From Scilla litardierei (taxonomy: Eukaryota > Streptophyta > Magnoliopsida > Asparagales > Asparagaceae), in assembly GCA_030789695.1 (NCBI GenBank), contig CM061134.1, forward strand, positions 58,535,334 to 58,599,333: a DNA stretch of 64,000 nucleotides. The letters run 5' to 3'. Shown here piece by piece: positions 41,421 through 53,721 of the stretch (its first letter is position 1; every line of letters begins with the position of its first letter). The position numbers and the translations under genes were made by a program. The notes below the pieces were generated by a model, which saw nothing but the letters and a program-made list of their open reading frames with translations, had not been told where the DNA came from and searched no databases.

Positions 41421-42345
41421 AGTGCGAGCACACTCAATAAGATTCCTATTTTTTCTTTCTACAACACCATTTTGTGGTGGTGCACGAGAAAAGGAAAAGT
41501 TATGAGTTATCCCGGAGTCATCACAAAACTTAGTAAAAGACTCATTCTCAAATTCTCCTACATGATCACTACGAATCGTGATAATGGTGGATCCTAAAAT
41601 ATTCTGAATCTTCTTTGCAAATTTGGTAAACTCTTCATGAGCTTCATTCTTATTAGTTAAGAATGAAACCCAAGTAAATCTAGAAAAGTCGTCAACGATA
41701 ACTAGTCCATAATGAGCATTACCTAAAGAAGCGGTTCTAGTTGGCCCAAATAAATCTAGATGTAGAAGTTCCAGAGCCTCTTAGAAGTAATCCCTTCTTT
41801 AAGCTTAAATGAAGATTTACTTATTTTACCTCTTTGACAAGAATCACAAAAGTTTTTCTTGTTAAAAACAATCTTAGGAAAACCTTTGACTAGATCATGC
41901 TTAGCTAACTTATATAAGTGCTTGAAGTGAACATGACCAAAACGGCGATGCCATAATAGTTGTTCACTTGTGTTAGCAACTAAGCAATGTTCTACGGTTT
42001 TATGCAAGCTTAAATAATAAATATTTTTATGCCTAATACCGGAAAATAAAACATTTGAATCACAATCAACAATAGTACACAATCCTTCTCCGAAGTTAAC
42101 CTTGTAACCTTTGTCACAACGTTGACTTATGGAAATGAGGTTGTGACATAAACCACTAACAAGATAAACATTAGTAATTAGGGGTTTGGAAAGATTACCA
42201 ACGATACCTACTCCAATGATGGTTCCCTTTTGATTACCTCCAAAAGTGACCATTGCACCATCTTTGATGCTAATCACTTCGGAGAGCAATGAGAGATCTC
42301 CCGTCATGTGTTTGGAGTAACCGCTATCAAGAATCCATCCTTTCC
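41421..42345 (-). pseudogene. Si1 protease and integrase
   Basis: Protease active site WILDSG near 42335, followed by MTGD. The integrase zinc-binding part is LLWHRRFGHVHFKHL...CDSCQRGK (41830-41960). The catalytic core continues in another frame below 41756, with the [13 protein letters not shown] stretch near 41560 and NGVVERKNR near 41450. One frameshift near 41756 and probably another. Confidence 0.85.
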
Positions 42346-42448
42346 CTTTAGAGCTAATAAGACTTTTATTGCTCTTCTTCTTTCTCTTGGGTACCTATAT
42401 AATATACTATAAGCTTATGGTACCCAATGTTTGTTGGGTCCAAGGGGA

Positions 42449-44724
42449 TTAGCCCTTTCGAAGCCAAGTCCAAGTGGACTTCCGCTTCCCAACATAGTTA
42501 TTATTTCTAATTACATCAGGAAAGTAGGAATCAACATAAGCATTCCTAACAATTAGACTATTGTTCTTAGGACCCCAAATAGTGTACATCTTGGGAGTCC
42601 TATTCCTAGTTGCATGCATATGAGTTGGATTTCTATGTGGTGCATGCTTCTTAGGAACATGATTTCTAGCATAAAGATGTGGTGGAGGATATGCATTGTA
42701 CATTCTAGAATGATATGTATTCTTGGGAACATGCATATTATATGAAGCATATGGGTGTGTGGGAGCACGTACATGAGTACTTCTCATGTGTAGTTGTGTA
42801 TGTGTCCGTGGGTGCAGAGCATAAAATGTGTCATGATTATCCACTTGTGAAGTAGGATGTTTCCTACGTGGATGAGTATTAGTGTACATATAAGCATGGC
42901 CTTGCTTTTGGTTTCCACTCTTAGTGGGTTTCTTGCCAAAAGGAAGAAAAGGTGATGTGGTGACATTCTTGATAGGATTGCTACCTATAGTGTCTTTGAC
43001 ACCACTTATGGATGCACCGGAGGAAGGCCTCACAAAATCTATAGTGACACCACTATAGGAGGTGCGATCATTAGATGCATTCGCTTTTACAAATCCAAGG
43101 CCAACACGATGTGTGGCCGGAAATTGATTTGCAAGCAAATCATCCAATTGTCCTTGTCCCTTATTGAATCTCACAATACGGGAGGACATGAGCTCATATT
43201 TCTCCTTTAAAGAAGAAATGTTGGTATCCAAAGTGGCCACCCGTGCTTTGAGCTCGTGCACTTGGGGTTTAAGAGAATCATTCTCTAAACCCAATTGTGT
43301 GTGACGTGTAACTAGATCACTATTATCCAAGGAATGTGTTTGATCTAGTTGAGATTTGAGGGAATTCACCTCATCTCTTAATGTGACATTTTGAGAAGCT
43401 AAGTTTGCTTTCTCAAGGGTTAAAGTATCAACAATGGTGTCATTGTTGATAATGCATGGAATGGATGACTTGCTAACTTTTGATTTCTTTAAGCTAGAGT
43501 ATCTAAGCATTAAAGATTGGTATTTAGCAAATAGTTCTTCATTAGCTATGCGAAGTTCATCCATTGTTACCTCGGTGTTATCCGTATCGGAATCACTCTC
43601 ATCCGAGAGTGGGTCTTCAAGTGCTATGAAACACATGTGGGCGCTCTCACCCTTCTCATCATCGAAATCTCTTGATGAGTCATCACTTGAGTCATCAAAG
43701 GTACCGACGAGTCCTTTCTTCTTGTCTTTCTTATTCTTGTTGGACTTGTGGTACTTTGGTACCTTCCACTTTTCTTTGTTGTTTAGCATTGGGCAATCCC
43801 TCTTGATGTGCCCTGGCTTATTACACTTATAACAAAGAGAGGAAGTAGCATTAGTAGACTCAAAACGTTTGTTGGAGGGAAATTTACCTTTGTGGAAGAA
43901 GCGTTGGAACTTCTTCGCCATTTGGGCCATTTCACCCAAATCCATCTCGTTCTCGGATTCATCACTTTCGGAGGATGACGAATTGGCGTTGAACGCCAAA
44001 GCTTTCTTCTTGGCCTCCGAGGGATTCATCATGGCTCGAATCTTCAATCGGTTATCCTGTCTTACTTCGTAAGACATAAGAGTTCCGATGAGATTCACCA
44101 TGGTGTAGTTCTTCAAGTCATTGACCTCCTCAATGGCGATTGCTCGTCTTTCCCATTTGGAGGTCATCCCCATGATAATCTTCCTTACCTTTTCAGGTTC
44201 GGTGTAGATTTGGCCAAGGGCTTCCAATTCGTTTGTGATGTCGGTAAAGCGTCCGTACATCTACGCAATGCTCTCATTTTCCTGCATGTGAAACAAGTCG
44301 AAGTTTTGCACGGCAACATATAACTTTGAAAGCTTTACCTTATTCGTTTCCTCGTGGGTAACGATGAGATGGTTCCAAATTTGATATGCACTCTTACATG
44401 TGCATATCTTGTTGAACTCATTCGGGTCCAACGCACAATGAAGAGCGTTCATTGCTTTAGCGTTGTTGACTTCGGCGGACTTCTCGGAAGTCGTCCATTT
44501 CTCTAAATCATCTCGGAGGGCTCGACGTACTCCTTGTGGAGAGTTTTCCAAAGAGAAGCACTCCTAAGGAATGTCTCCATCCTACACTTCCAATAACCAA
44601 AGTTAGTACCATTGAAACGTGGAGGACGTACCGTAGATTGACCTTCGAAAAGTGTGGACGCTCCATCACGATCGTGATTGTTGTACGTAGGCGGCGGAGG
44701 AACGTTGTTGTTGTTGGATGCCAT
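42449..44724 (-). pseudogene. Si1 gag
   Basis: Starts at ATG 44722-44724 (MASNNNN...). N-terminal PPRFNGTNFGYWKCRMETFL, then KAMNALHCALDPNEFNKI and YQIWNHL, the UBN2/gag fold of copia. The zinc knuckle CYKCNKPGHIKRDC is near 43825. A long helical region (NLASQNVTLRDEVNSLKSQLDQ, DSLKPQVHELKARVATLDTNISSLKEKYELM) follows, probably a coiled coil as in other Sirevirus gags, and the tail is rich in His, Thr and Pro. Breaks: a frameshift near 44550 and TAG near 44261. Long gag (about 750 codons) is typical of Sireviruses. Confidence 0.9.
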
Positions 44725-44738
44725 AGATAAAATCTTGC

Positions 44739-44750
44739 GCTCTGATACCA
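44739..44750 (-). other. Primer binding site of Si1 (tRNA-iMet)
   Basis: Minus strand TGGTATCAGAGC, a perfect match to the complement of the initiator tRNA-Met 3' end, two bases inside the LTR. Confidence 0.93.
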
Positions 44751-44752
44751 AT

Positions 44753-46570
44753 TGTAAGGACCCTGTCTATGGGGAAAACACTAGAAGGGGGGGTTGAATA
44801 GTGTTTATGCAAATTTAAAAGGAATTTACGCCAAATAAAATGCAATCCAACAAATAGTGCGGAATAGAAAAACAACCCAAAGAGAAACACACGCAAAAGC
44901 AGTTATGTTTCAAGGGTTCGGATTACCCAAGTCAACTCCCGACTTGTTCCCGGTAATCCTACGTCACTACCACCCGAATACCACCGGATACTCAAGTTAG
45001 AATCCTAACTTGAGGTTTCCTTAAAACCCACTTGTAGCAACCCTACAAGTGCAATCGAATACAATCGATGTCCTTGACTCCCACAACCAGGGAGCAAGCA
45101 AAAACCACTCTCACAACCGAGAGCACAATTCAAATAAAGAAGTTATGAAATCTGAAAGCAACACTTACAATCACCTATGCCTTGAAGTAGAACTTGAAGG
45201 AGAAGTGTGATGTGTGTTGAAGAACTCTCTTGGAAGAGAGGAGAAAAGCCCTTTCTCTTGACTGCACCAAATGCCTAGAAGATCAATCTTTGGTTCTAGG
45301 TTGGAGAGCAAGAGAACAAGATTTGGAAATACTTAGGGCTTTGGATTTGAAAGCTTTGATCTTTGGAAATGAAAGCTTGAAGGATTTTGCAATGAATGAG
45401 TAACCTTCCAATGGAACAGTAGAAGCTCTATTTATAGATTTCTCAAATCCACAAAACAGTTTAGGTAAAAACCCAATCGAAATCGGTGAGAAAAATCTCA
45501 ACGGATATAATCTGAACTTGCGACAGTCGATTGTTGAACAAACCACAGTCGACTGTTGCACAGTCAGCAAGGGCAGGTGAGAATTCATAACGGTAACTTA
45601 CCACGTGGACAGTCGACTGATGAAGCCAAGACAGTCGTCTGTAAAACCAACAGGTGACTGTACATTCTTCGACAGGCGACTGGTCGAGAGAAGAGTAAGT
45701 TAGATAAAATACTGGAAATCTCACAAGATACAGGACAGACGACTGATGCAAGGAACACAGTCAACTGTCAATCAGAACAGGCGACTGTATATCCTTAAAC
45801 AGACGACTGTCACAGACAGGAGAAATTTCCAGAGAGCTGAGTCAAAGAATAGACTTACAGACATGCGACTGTTGCAGCATAGACGGTCGACTGATCTAAT
45901 AGATAGTCAACTGTATATACAGCATAAGTCGACTGGCCGTAGAAATCGGATCAAACAGAGTTTGGGCAAGGAGAGACAGGCGACTGATGAACCATTCACA
46001 GTCGACTGTCGCTAAGACAGGCACCTGATAAACGTTCAACAGTAGCCTGTGCGAGATAATCAGAGAGGACCCAAAAACTACATTGTAATAGTCTGTGCAT
46101 AACAGGCGACTGTAGAACAAAACACAGTCGACTGTTTTTGAGACAGGCGACTGTAAACTGTTAAGCAGTCGGCTGTTATGAACAATCCTAGCACAAACAA
46201 AAGAGAATTGAATTGAGATCAAAGGACAAAGGTCTAAAGATGTCCTATGACCAAAAGTAGATGTGTGTGAGTGCTCCATCATAGTTCTACTTCTAAGCTA
46301 CATACTAGAAGAGATAAAAGAAAAATTACATTGACGAATAATCTCTTCTTTCCATCGTATGAGCTTGAAGTCTTTACGGAGCTTCAATCATCAATCTACG
46401 ATCATCCAATTCATATCATTTGCCTTCAATCACGTTTGTGAGTCATCCATTGCTAGTTGATCTTCATAGTAAGCTTAGGCAATGGATTAACTGCAAAATA
46501 GGGGATTAGTCACAAGTATTTATGTTTGCTCATCATTAACACCAAGTAGGGAGAAGTACAATACTCAACA
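44753..46570 (-). repeat. Si1 5' LTR
   Basis: 1818 bp. TATA 45428-45437 (minus) and palindrome array 45524-46175. Pairs with 27647-29467. Confidence 0.95.
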
Positions 46571-47675
46571 TGCCGCTTGTTCCTTATTTAAAAAAACATT
46601 TTTTGCGGGCCGGCCCGCTCCGCTGTGTTAAGTAAAAAAACAATTTAATTAAAAAAACGAAGAGGGAGCACTCCGCTTCGAAATTTTGAAGCAGGCTTCG
46701 CCCCGCTTGCTGGCTGAACGTGCGCAAGTGCGGGCTTTCGGGTGCGATTTCAGCAACCCGCAAGCCCGATTGCAAGGGAGATGCCGGCATTATTGCGGCC
46801 TGAATGGTTTTTTTAGTGAAAGAAGTTCGTTTTTAGGGTTTTTTTCGGCCAGAGGTTTTTTGGGGCTCTTCTTCTTCCCCAAGGCTTGGGACAAGGTTGG
46901 AAGCCATGGAAGCTTGGAAAGCTTGGTGGAGGAGCAAATTGGAGGAGGCTAGGGCTCATTTGGGGAGATCTTGGTGACATCCTTCCTCTTCCCCTTTGTA
47001 TTTTAATATCTCTTTATTGTAATGAATTTGGGTTAACTTTGAATGAAAATTCCATCTTTTGATTCATGATGATTGGGTAGTGTTAATTTGCTCGGGTTGT
47101 GATTCATTGTGTTTGGTTGCTAATTTTAGCCCTAATTTCCTCTTGCCTATTATTTTGCTAATCTTGGATGAATTGTTAGGGCACACTTTAATTGGTTAAG
47201 ACCCGAAAGGGCACAATTCGAGATAAATCTATGCTCCTAATTTGATTAGTGCTATGATGATGCATCCATGCTTATTGCAAATTTTCGTGTTCATGAAAGC
47301 TAAATATTCCGATTGAGTTTCCTTAGCCGGATGATCAATTGAGTTATATGCGGTAATTAGAGCTTGATCAACACCAATCTTAGTGAACCCACAACCCATG
47401 ATTTCTCTCCTAGCTATCCTAACTCCACTTTTGGTTCTCTAACCCTACCCATTTAGGTGAGGATTTTGGTTTCACCACACTTTTTCCCACATTCATCCAT
47501 CGTTAAGCGAGGTAGTTGTAACAAGCTATTATCTTTCTTTATCGATCAATTTTGCGAGTGTAGAACGACTTGTTCTTGTGATCCGACCCGGTACTCACCG
47601 GTTATTTATTACTGTATTGACACTCCTACGCTTGGGAGTGGAAGGCGTGCACTTGCGCGTTTTCTGGTTCAATCA
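46571..47675 (+). repeat. At2 3' LTR, right part
   Basis: Continues the LTR broken at 27646; 46571-46575 is the Si1 target duplication. Ends GGTTCAATCA at 47675, followed by AGGAG. Confidence 0.93.
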
Positions 47676-47680
47676 AGGAG
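47676..47680. other. Target site duplication of At2, right copy
   Basis: AGGAG, identical to 22394-22398. Confidence 0.9.
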
Positions 47681-49392
47681 GAACCTCTCTGGTAGTATAG
47701 TCCCAGATCTATATAACCCTGGAGGTAGCGTAGAAGATGCTTTACTCCGTTCCAGTAGTGCTTTATAGGCGCATCACTATGTCTGACAAGTAGATTATCT
47801 GCGAACACTATATCGGGACGCGTGCAGTTTGCCAGATATAGAAGTGCTCCAATGGCACTGAGGTAGGGTACTTCAGGACCCAATAACGCATTCCCCTCTT
47901 CCAGCGGCCGGAAGGGGTCCTTGGGAATATCCAGTGATCTTAAGACCATAGGAGTACTTAAAGGATGAAAATGTTCCATTCTAAACTTGTTTAAAAGTTT
48001 TCTTGTATAATTTGATTGGTGTAACAAGATTCCACCTCGTAGGTGTTCAATCTGTAAGCCAAGACAATACTTTGTTTTGCCTAGGTCTTTCATTTCGAAG
48101 GTAAGCTTTAGGCCTTCAGATATCTCATTGATCTCTGCGGGAGATCCTATGAGATTTAAGTCATCAACATAAACCGCAACGTTGACAAATCTTGTTCCCG
48201 TTCTTTTGATAAAGATACACGGGCAGGCCTCATTGTTTTTGAATCCTTGCTGTGCAAGGAAAACACTTAGTCTGTTATACCACATCTTTCCGGATTGCTT
48301 TAGACCATAAAATGATCTTTGAAGCCTTACCGAGAAGACGTCCCGAAGTCTCTCTTTCATCTCTGGGGATTAAACCCATCTGCAAGTCTCATATAGATCT
48401 CTTTATCGATATCGCCATATAGATATGCAGTCATAACGTCCATGAGCTGCATTTCTAGGCTTTCCAGAGATGATAGGCAAAGAAAAAAATCGGAAAGTGA
48501 TCGCATCCATGACAGGGGAATATGTATCTTCATAATCAATCCCCGGTCTTTAGGAAAATCCCTGTGCTACAAGGCGTGCCTTGTAGCGGACGATCACATT
48601 TTCTTCATTTCTTTTTTTGATGAAGACCCACTTATATCCCACAGGTTTAACACCTACAGGTGTTTGGACTACTGGTCCAAAGACTTTGCGTTTCAAGAGT
48701 GAGTCCAGCTCTACTCTTATTGTCTCGTCCCACTTTGGCCAATCATCTCTGCATTTACATTCCGATAGGGATCGTGGTTCGACGTCTTCGTCATATTCAG
48801 TGACGTGAACGGCAATAGCGAACGCAAAATTTTCCTCGATGACTGTGTTATTTCTGTCCAGTACCTCTCCAGTACATACATAATTTAATGATGTTTCTCC
48901 TGTTGTTTCCTCTGCATGGGAAATAAGGAGAGGAGAGGTCGCTGGTCTGAGCTCAGCATTCTATGAAGGGATCATCTTATTATCACCAGGAATCTTCCTC
49001 TTTCGAGGAACTTTATCTTTTGAACCTGGCGGGCGCCCTCTTTTCAATTAAGGTGCAGCCAATTCTGCTGCCGGTGGATTGCATCCATCTTTGGGGATGT
49101 CAAGCCTAGCTGGCGTGTTGGCAGCAGGGATGTGTGAACTAATAATCTTCTGGTGGTCCGTAAATTTATCCGGTAGAAGGTGTACTGTATTCTGAATGTG
49201 AAGGATCTTCAGGATCTCATCTTCACACAGATTAGTACGTGGATCATAAAGAGGTAAAGACTTATTGTCCCAATAAATGGTCTTTGAAGTGTCAGGTTTC
49301 TTTGACTATGTGCCCAGTTTTGGAAAACTTTTCTTATCGAATTCACAGTCATCAAGACGTGCATTAAATGCGTCCCCCGTAAGAGGTTCCAG
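47676..49392 (-). pseudogene. Co1 reverse transcriptase and start of RNase H, heavily broken
   Basis: Reading downward: end of integrase/linker (49392 to about 48800), RT start with PVGYKWVFIKKRNEENV and KARLVAQGF (48640-48540), a stretch with several stops (48540-48360), then SFYGLKQSGKMWYNRL (near 48310), the catalytic VYVDDLNLIG (near 48170), LGLQIEHL and RPDIVFADNLL (near 47810), a polymerase palm and thumb in good order. The frame runs into At2 after GLYYQRGSS. At least five stops or shifts between 48360 and 49392. Confidence 0.85.
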
Positions 49393-50634
49393 TTATCTAA
49401 TAATAGAGGGTGAATCAAACCCAATATAGATACCAAGACGACGCTGAAGACCCATTTTGGCCCTCTGAGGTGGTGCTATTGGGATATATACCGCACAACC
49501 AAACACTCTCAAATGAGAGATATCTGGGGGTGCACCATATGCTAGATGCATCGGGGATAATATATGGCCACCTGAGGGCCTTATCCTAATTAGCGATGCG
49601 GCATGCAATATAGCATGCCCCCAAGCATCCATAGGCAACTGGGATTGCATGAGCAATGGACATGCAATCCATTGTAGTCTCTTTATAAGAGACTCAGTGA
49701 ATCCATTCTGGGTGTGAACATGAGCTACATGATGTTCAACTTCAATACCCGTTGCCCGGCAATAGTCTTCGAAGACTTGCGAAGTAAATTCGCCCGCATT
49801 ATCAAGACATAATTTCTTGATATGATTATCGGAGAAATGAGCCCACAACCTAATTATTTGTGCCAATAGCTTTGGGAAAGCTAGGTTGTGAGTGGACAAT
49901 AGGCACACATAAGACCATTTTGTGGATGCATCAATCAGTACCATGAAATACCGAAATGGTCTACTTGCGGGGTGAATATGCCCGCAAATGTCGCCATGAA
50001 TTCTCTCTAGGAAGCCATTAGACTCTAATCCCACTTTCAGGAGGGAGGGTCTCGTTATTAGTTTTCCTTGAAAACAAGGGTGACATGGAAATTCACCCTT
50101 TTGAAGAATCTTCAGGTTCTTCAAATCATGTCCTCGGGATTCAGAGATAATGCGACGCATCATAGCTGATTCAGGGTGACCAAGTCTATTGTGCCAGAGT
50201 TGAAACTCTGGCAATGAAGGGCACTTCTGGTGCTCAGTCATATTGGCTTCTATTGGTTGAATATACGTGTGGTAGAGACCCGACAGGAGTCCCTTAAATC
50301 GTTCGTGTATGGACTTCTGGCCATCTTTTTGACGAGTCACATACATATATTCAATGTTTTCTTCATCTCTAGTTTCTAAGTGATATCCGTTAAAACGAAT
50401 ATATTTGAAACTTAAGAGATTTCTATTAGATTTTGGAGAGAATAATGCATTTTGTATTTTAAGTCTTGTGTTATTTGGGAGCAATATAATTGCTTCCGCA
50501 GATCCTTCGGTTATGTTGGACAGTCCTGAAATCGTAATAACAGGACCGTCATATTTGTTTAAGCTATTAAAATAGCATGGATCGCAAAGGATTGAGGGCG
50601 TTGAGGCACTGTCCACTAGGCACTCATACTTCAT
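49393..50634 (-). pseudogene. Co1 protease and integrase
   Basis: 413 residues open. Starts at the protease active site region CLVDSAST (the usual DSG is DSA here, seen in some copia groups). The zinc-binding part has LWHNRLGHPESAMMRRII...CHPCFQGK. Catalytic Asp in VLIDASTKWS, the second in LDNAGEFTSQVFEDYC and the Glu in HTQNGFTESLIKRLQ. Ends with FGCAVYIPIAPPQR...GIYIGFDSPSI and a stop; the family normally continues, so the TAA/TAG at 49393 is a break. Confidence 0.88.
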
Positions 50635-50758
50635 CTATATATAAGCAAAATGAAAGTTTATTTAAGTAAATGAAAACTGACATTTAAATAAAAGTGCTTT
50701 CAATTCAAACTACAGATGAAGATACAAGAATTTAAAATGCATAGATATAATGTATGGC

Positions 50759-51780
50759 TTAATCGAGCAGGTCGTCATTTTCGAAATCTTTTGCAGTGAA
50801 CTTGGTTAGCGGTTGAACAGCCGCCAAGTTTGTTTCAGGCTGAGACTTCTGGCTTGCCTGATACAGATCCTGGAGGTGTCGAGGAGTACAACAATTTCTG
50901 GACCAATGTCCAGTCATGCCACATTTATGGCATTTATCCTCCCAGTTTTTCTTAGGAATTGACACTGGATCAATGTTCTTGAGCTTCCATGTGAAGTTTC
51001 TCTTCCCTTTGTTGTTGTTGTTAGTCTGGGGTGGTGCTCCTCTTGCTGGCTTCATTACAGCTTTCCCTTTGTTCTTTCTAGCATTCTTCTTGTTTTTCCA
51101 CTTCTGGGGAGAAACATGGTGGGCTTCAGGGATATGGGCAGTACCAGCAGGGCGCAAATTATGAGTGGCAAGCATAAATCTCTATTATGCTTTGTCCTAA
51201 GAAGGCAAGAGATCAGATCAGAGAACTTCGTGAAGTTGCATTCACGATACTGTTGCATGAGGATTGCATATTTCTCGTGAAACTAGGTAAATGTCTTTTC
51301 CTACATGCGATGCTCAGTCACTTCTTCATCGCACAACTTCAGGCGTGAGGTGATATTATGAAGTGCAGAGTTATACTTAGCAACTGACTTATAGTCCTGA
51401 AGTCTGAGGTTTTCCCACTCATAACTGGCACATGGTAATATTACATCAATTTGATGTTTATAACGTGCCTCTAGCGCTTGCCACAACTCCAAATGGTCTC
51501 CTACTGTTAAGTATTCGGCCTTTAAAGTCTGATCTATATGTCTCCTGATATAGATAATGGCTTTCACCTTATCTATGTCAGAGACAATGGTAGGAGAACT
51601 GCTAGATGGTTGTGCCACTTCAGGGGCACTACTAGCAGGTGTCTCGGCCACTGCGGGGGCCAGAATCGAGTGGAGAAGTGCCATCGAACGCCAGTGGAAC
51701 TTCAGGTCCACTCGCCAGCTAAGATAGTTCTTTCCCGCTGCATCAAGAACTTCGAAATCGACGCTGGCCAATTTTGCCAT
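50759..51780 (-). pseudogene. Co1 gag
   Basis: Starts MAKLASVDFEVLDAAGKNYLSW, the common copia gag opening, with RRHIDQTLKAEYLTVGDHLELWQALEARY and the RLQDYKSVAKYNSALHNI core. Stop at 51301-51303 and another soon after, a frameshift between 51240 and 51175, then a basic stretch and the CCHC knuckle CHKCGMTGHWSRNC near 50920. About 340 codons, a normal length. Confidence 0.87.
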
Positions 51781-52428
51781 TTTAATCTATGCAATTTAAA
51801 TAAGCATGCATTAATAATTAAAAATCATGCTTAATAGAAATAAATAAGAAAAAATGCGGGGATCGGCCAAATACCCAAAACATAAAATGTCCAAAGTCCA
51901 TATTACAGTACATAAAGAAGAAAAAAGAAAAATACAAGTTGGAAACTCTATTTGGGTCCCAGATATATGCAATCTCCTCCATCTTCATAGGTAATAACAC
52001 CGGTCTTTGGCATTATACATAAATTGCTCACTACAAATTTTTCTCAGAAAAGAAAAATTACAAAGAGAAGGAATATAGTAAAAAGGGTATCTAAAAATTG
52101 GCCGATCCCTAAAAACGCATTTTGACTTATTTAAACATCCACGCAGTTATATATGCAACATGCAAATAATAATAGCGCAATATCACAGACATTACAAAAA
52201 TCATCAAGCCCAAATATTGGATAAAACAATTTTATTTAAGTTAAAAAGGATTAATTGGACCACGGGGAAACGTCATTCATCTTTAGGTTAGTTAACTAAA
52301 GACAGAGCGGTCTCAGGATCCGTTTAACCAATTTAACTTAAATAAATGTTTTATCTAATGCTTAAGAGATTTAACAATTGAAAAGTAGCAGATAAAATAA
52401 CATAATCCGCAATTCTAGTGGGCTAGAG

Positions 52429-52640
52429 GTGGGCAGCAGGCCCGATAGCAATAATAATCATATTAATTTGCAATTTGATTAACTGGGCTTCTGGCCCAAA
52501 TAAGAAGGCAAAATAAATTATTATTCTGATTGGGGCTGCAGGCCCATAAGCAAAATAAAACTCATTTTAATTTTCATTGTTATGAACTGGGCTTCATGCC
52601 CAATAAACAGCCAAACTAATTTAGTATTAAGATACGGGCT
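52429..52640. repeat. GGGCT..GGCCC short inverted repeats
   Basis: Five sites about 50 bp apart: GTGGGCAGCAGGCCCG, TGGGCTTCTGGCCCA, GGGGCTGCAGGCCCA, TGGGCTTCATGCCCA and a decayed CGGGCTGCAATAT. Each is a small hairpin with a 3-5 base loop. Confidence 0.75.
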
Positions 52641-52776
52641 GCAATATTCAAAATTTAATTTAACATAAGCCCTAAATAACAAATTTTAGGGTATTAGGTA
52701 AAGAATGTGAAAAGCCCCAAAACCCTTCATTTTACAGATAGTGTCCATCTCCCTCCCCTGTCGATGTTAAACAGCA

Positions 52777-53371
52777 AGCCCCCGTCTGAGAGGGGCTGTA
52801 GCCGAAAAATGCCCTGGCAGCACATATAACCCCCCTCCAGCGAGGGAGGGGGGGTGGCACACAGGGAAACACCCCAACGAGGGGGGGGGGGGGGGTATCG
52901 TAGAGGAGCCCCACCACTCGGGGTAGGGGGTGGGGCGTAGAGAACCCCCGTTGTCGGGGGGGGGGGGGGGGGGGCGAAGGACAGAGCCCCCCATCCAGGG
53001 GTGTCGCACAGAACCCCCCTGGGGGAGGTGCGTCGGACAGAGCCCCATCATCGGTGGGGGCATCGCGACGACAGAGGCCCACCCCGACGGGGGGGGGGGG
53101 GGGGGGGGGGGATCGACAGACCCCCCCGTCTTAGGGGGGCGGGCGGCGACAGAGGGCCCCCACTGTCCGGGGGAGCGGGCGGCGACAGAGCCCCCCGACG
53201 GGGGGGGGGGGGGGTTGCGGCGACAGAGGCCCCCCGACGGGGGGGACCGACAGAGCCCACCCGTCCGGGGGCGGGCGGAGACAGAGGCCCCCGACGAGGG
53301 GGATCGACAGAGCCCCACCCGTCCGGGGGCGGGCGGTGATCGGACACAGAGCCCCCTTTCGAGGGGAGCTG
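52777..53371. repeat. Array of C-run/G-run hairpins with CAGAG spacers
   Basis: About twelve units of the form (GA)CAGAG-CCCCC-few bases-GGGGG, e.g. GCCCCCGTCTGAGAGGGGC at the left end and GCCCCCTTTCGAGGGG at the right. Unit length 35-60 bp. Long G runs (up to about 20) may be miscounted by sequencing. Confidence 0.8.
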
Positions 53372-53721
53372 AAGGGGTTTTTTTTCTCTTTTTAGTGAGT
53401 ATTAATCAGAAATATTGCAGATTGAAACAAGCCCAAAGAAAAGGCGGTTGTAAAATCATAGCAGACTAGTTGTTTGTAATTATCTACGGGATCGATAAAT
53501 TTTACCTCTAGATCAAAGATATATGGACGATCATAATAAGAAAAATCCGTAGATCGAAATCCGCTCCCGATACGCCAAAAAAACACCGCAACAGTTCGTC
53601 GCAACGGTTTGCCGCAAGCCGGATCGCCGCAACAAATAGATTCCTTAGCGCATAAGGGATAAAATTTGAGAGGATACGGGAGAAAAAGCTCAAAGAATTG
53701 AGAGCTAAGGTGTTGATAACG

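Larger units (their letters stand above)
27647..46570 (-). mobile_element. Si1: Sirevirus-type Ty1/copia element, holding At3
   Basis: Minus-strand element with LTRs 27647-29467 and 44753-46570, tRNA-iMet primer site (44739-44750), large gag with zinc knuckle, protease-integrase-RT-RNase H (copia order, 39301-42345), a separate 3' ORF (30405-30998) and several polypurine tracts before the 3' LTR. A large gag, a 3' extra ORF and multiple purine tracts are hallmarks of Sireviruses. At3 is inserted between pol and the 3' ORF. Without At3 it is about 11.6 kb, typical for the group. A few stops and frameshifts are present. Confidence 0.92.
22399..47675 (+). mobile_element. At2: Athila-like non-autonomous element holding Si1 and At3
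   Basis: Plus-strand element with 5' LTR 22399-24104, primer site 24107-24124, a broken gag-like gene (24285-25811), internal and terminal hairpin plus purine tracts and a 3' LTR starting at 27051. The 3' LTR is interrupted by Si1 (27647-46570) and ends at 47675. AGGAG flanks both ends. Without the insert it is about 6.4 kb. No protease, RT or integrase was seen. Confidence 0.9.
51781..53721 (-). other. Co1 long leader (1.9 kb)
   Basis: Lies between gag ATG and LTR. From right to left: GC-rich leader with TTGCGGC repeats (53560-53640), the G/C hairpin array (52777-53371), a GGGC..GCCC array (52429-52640) and AT-rich sequence. No gene; the open frames within the G/C array are low-complexity. 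Could contain a leader intron or an unrelated insertion. Confidence 0.55.

Noticed and set aside
52732..53469. Long Gly/Pro/Arg-rich open frames on both strands
   Set aside because: Produced by the C-run/G-run repeat array, which has few stops in any frame.
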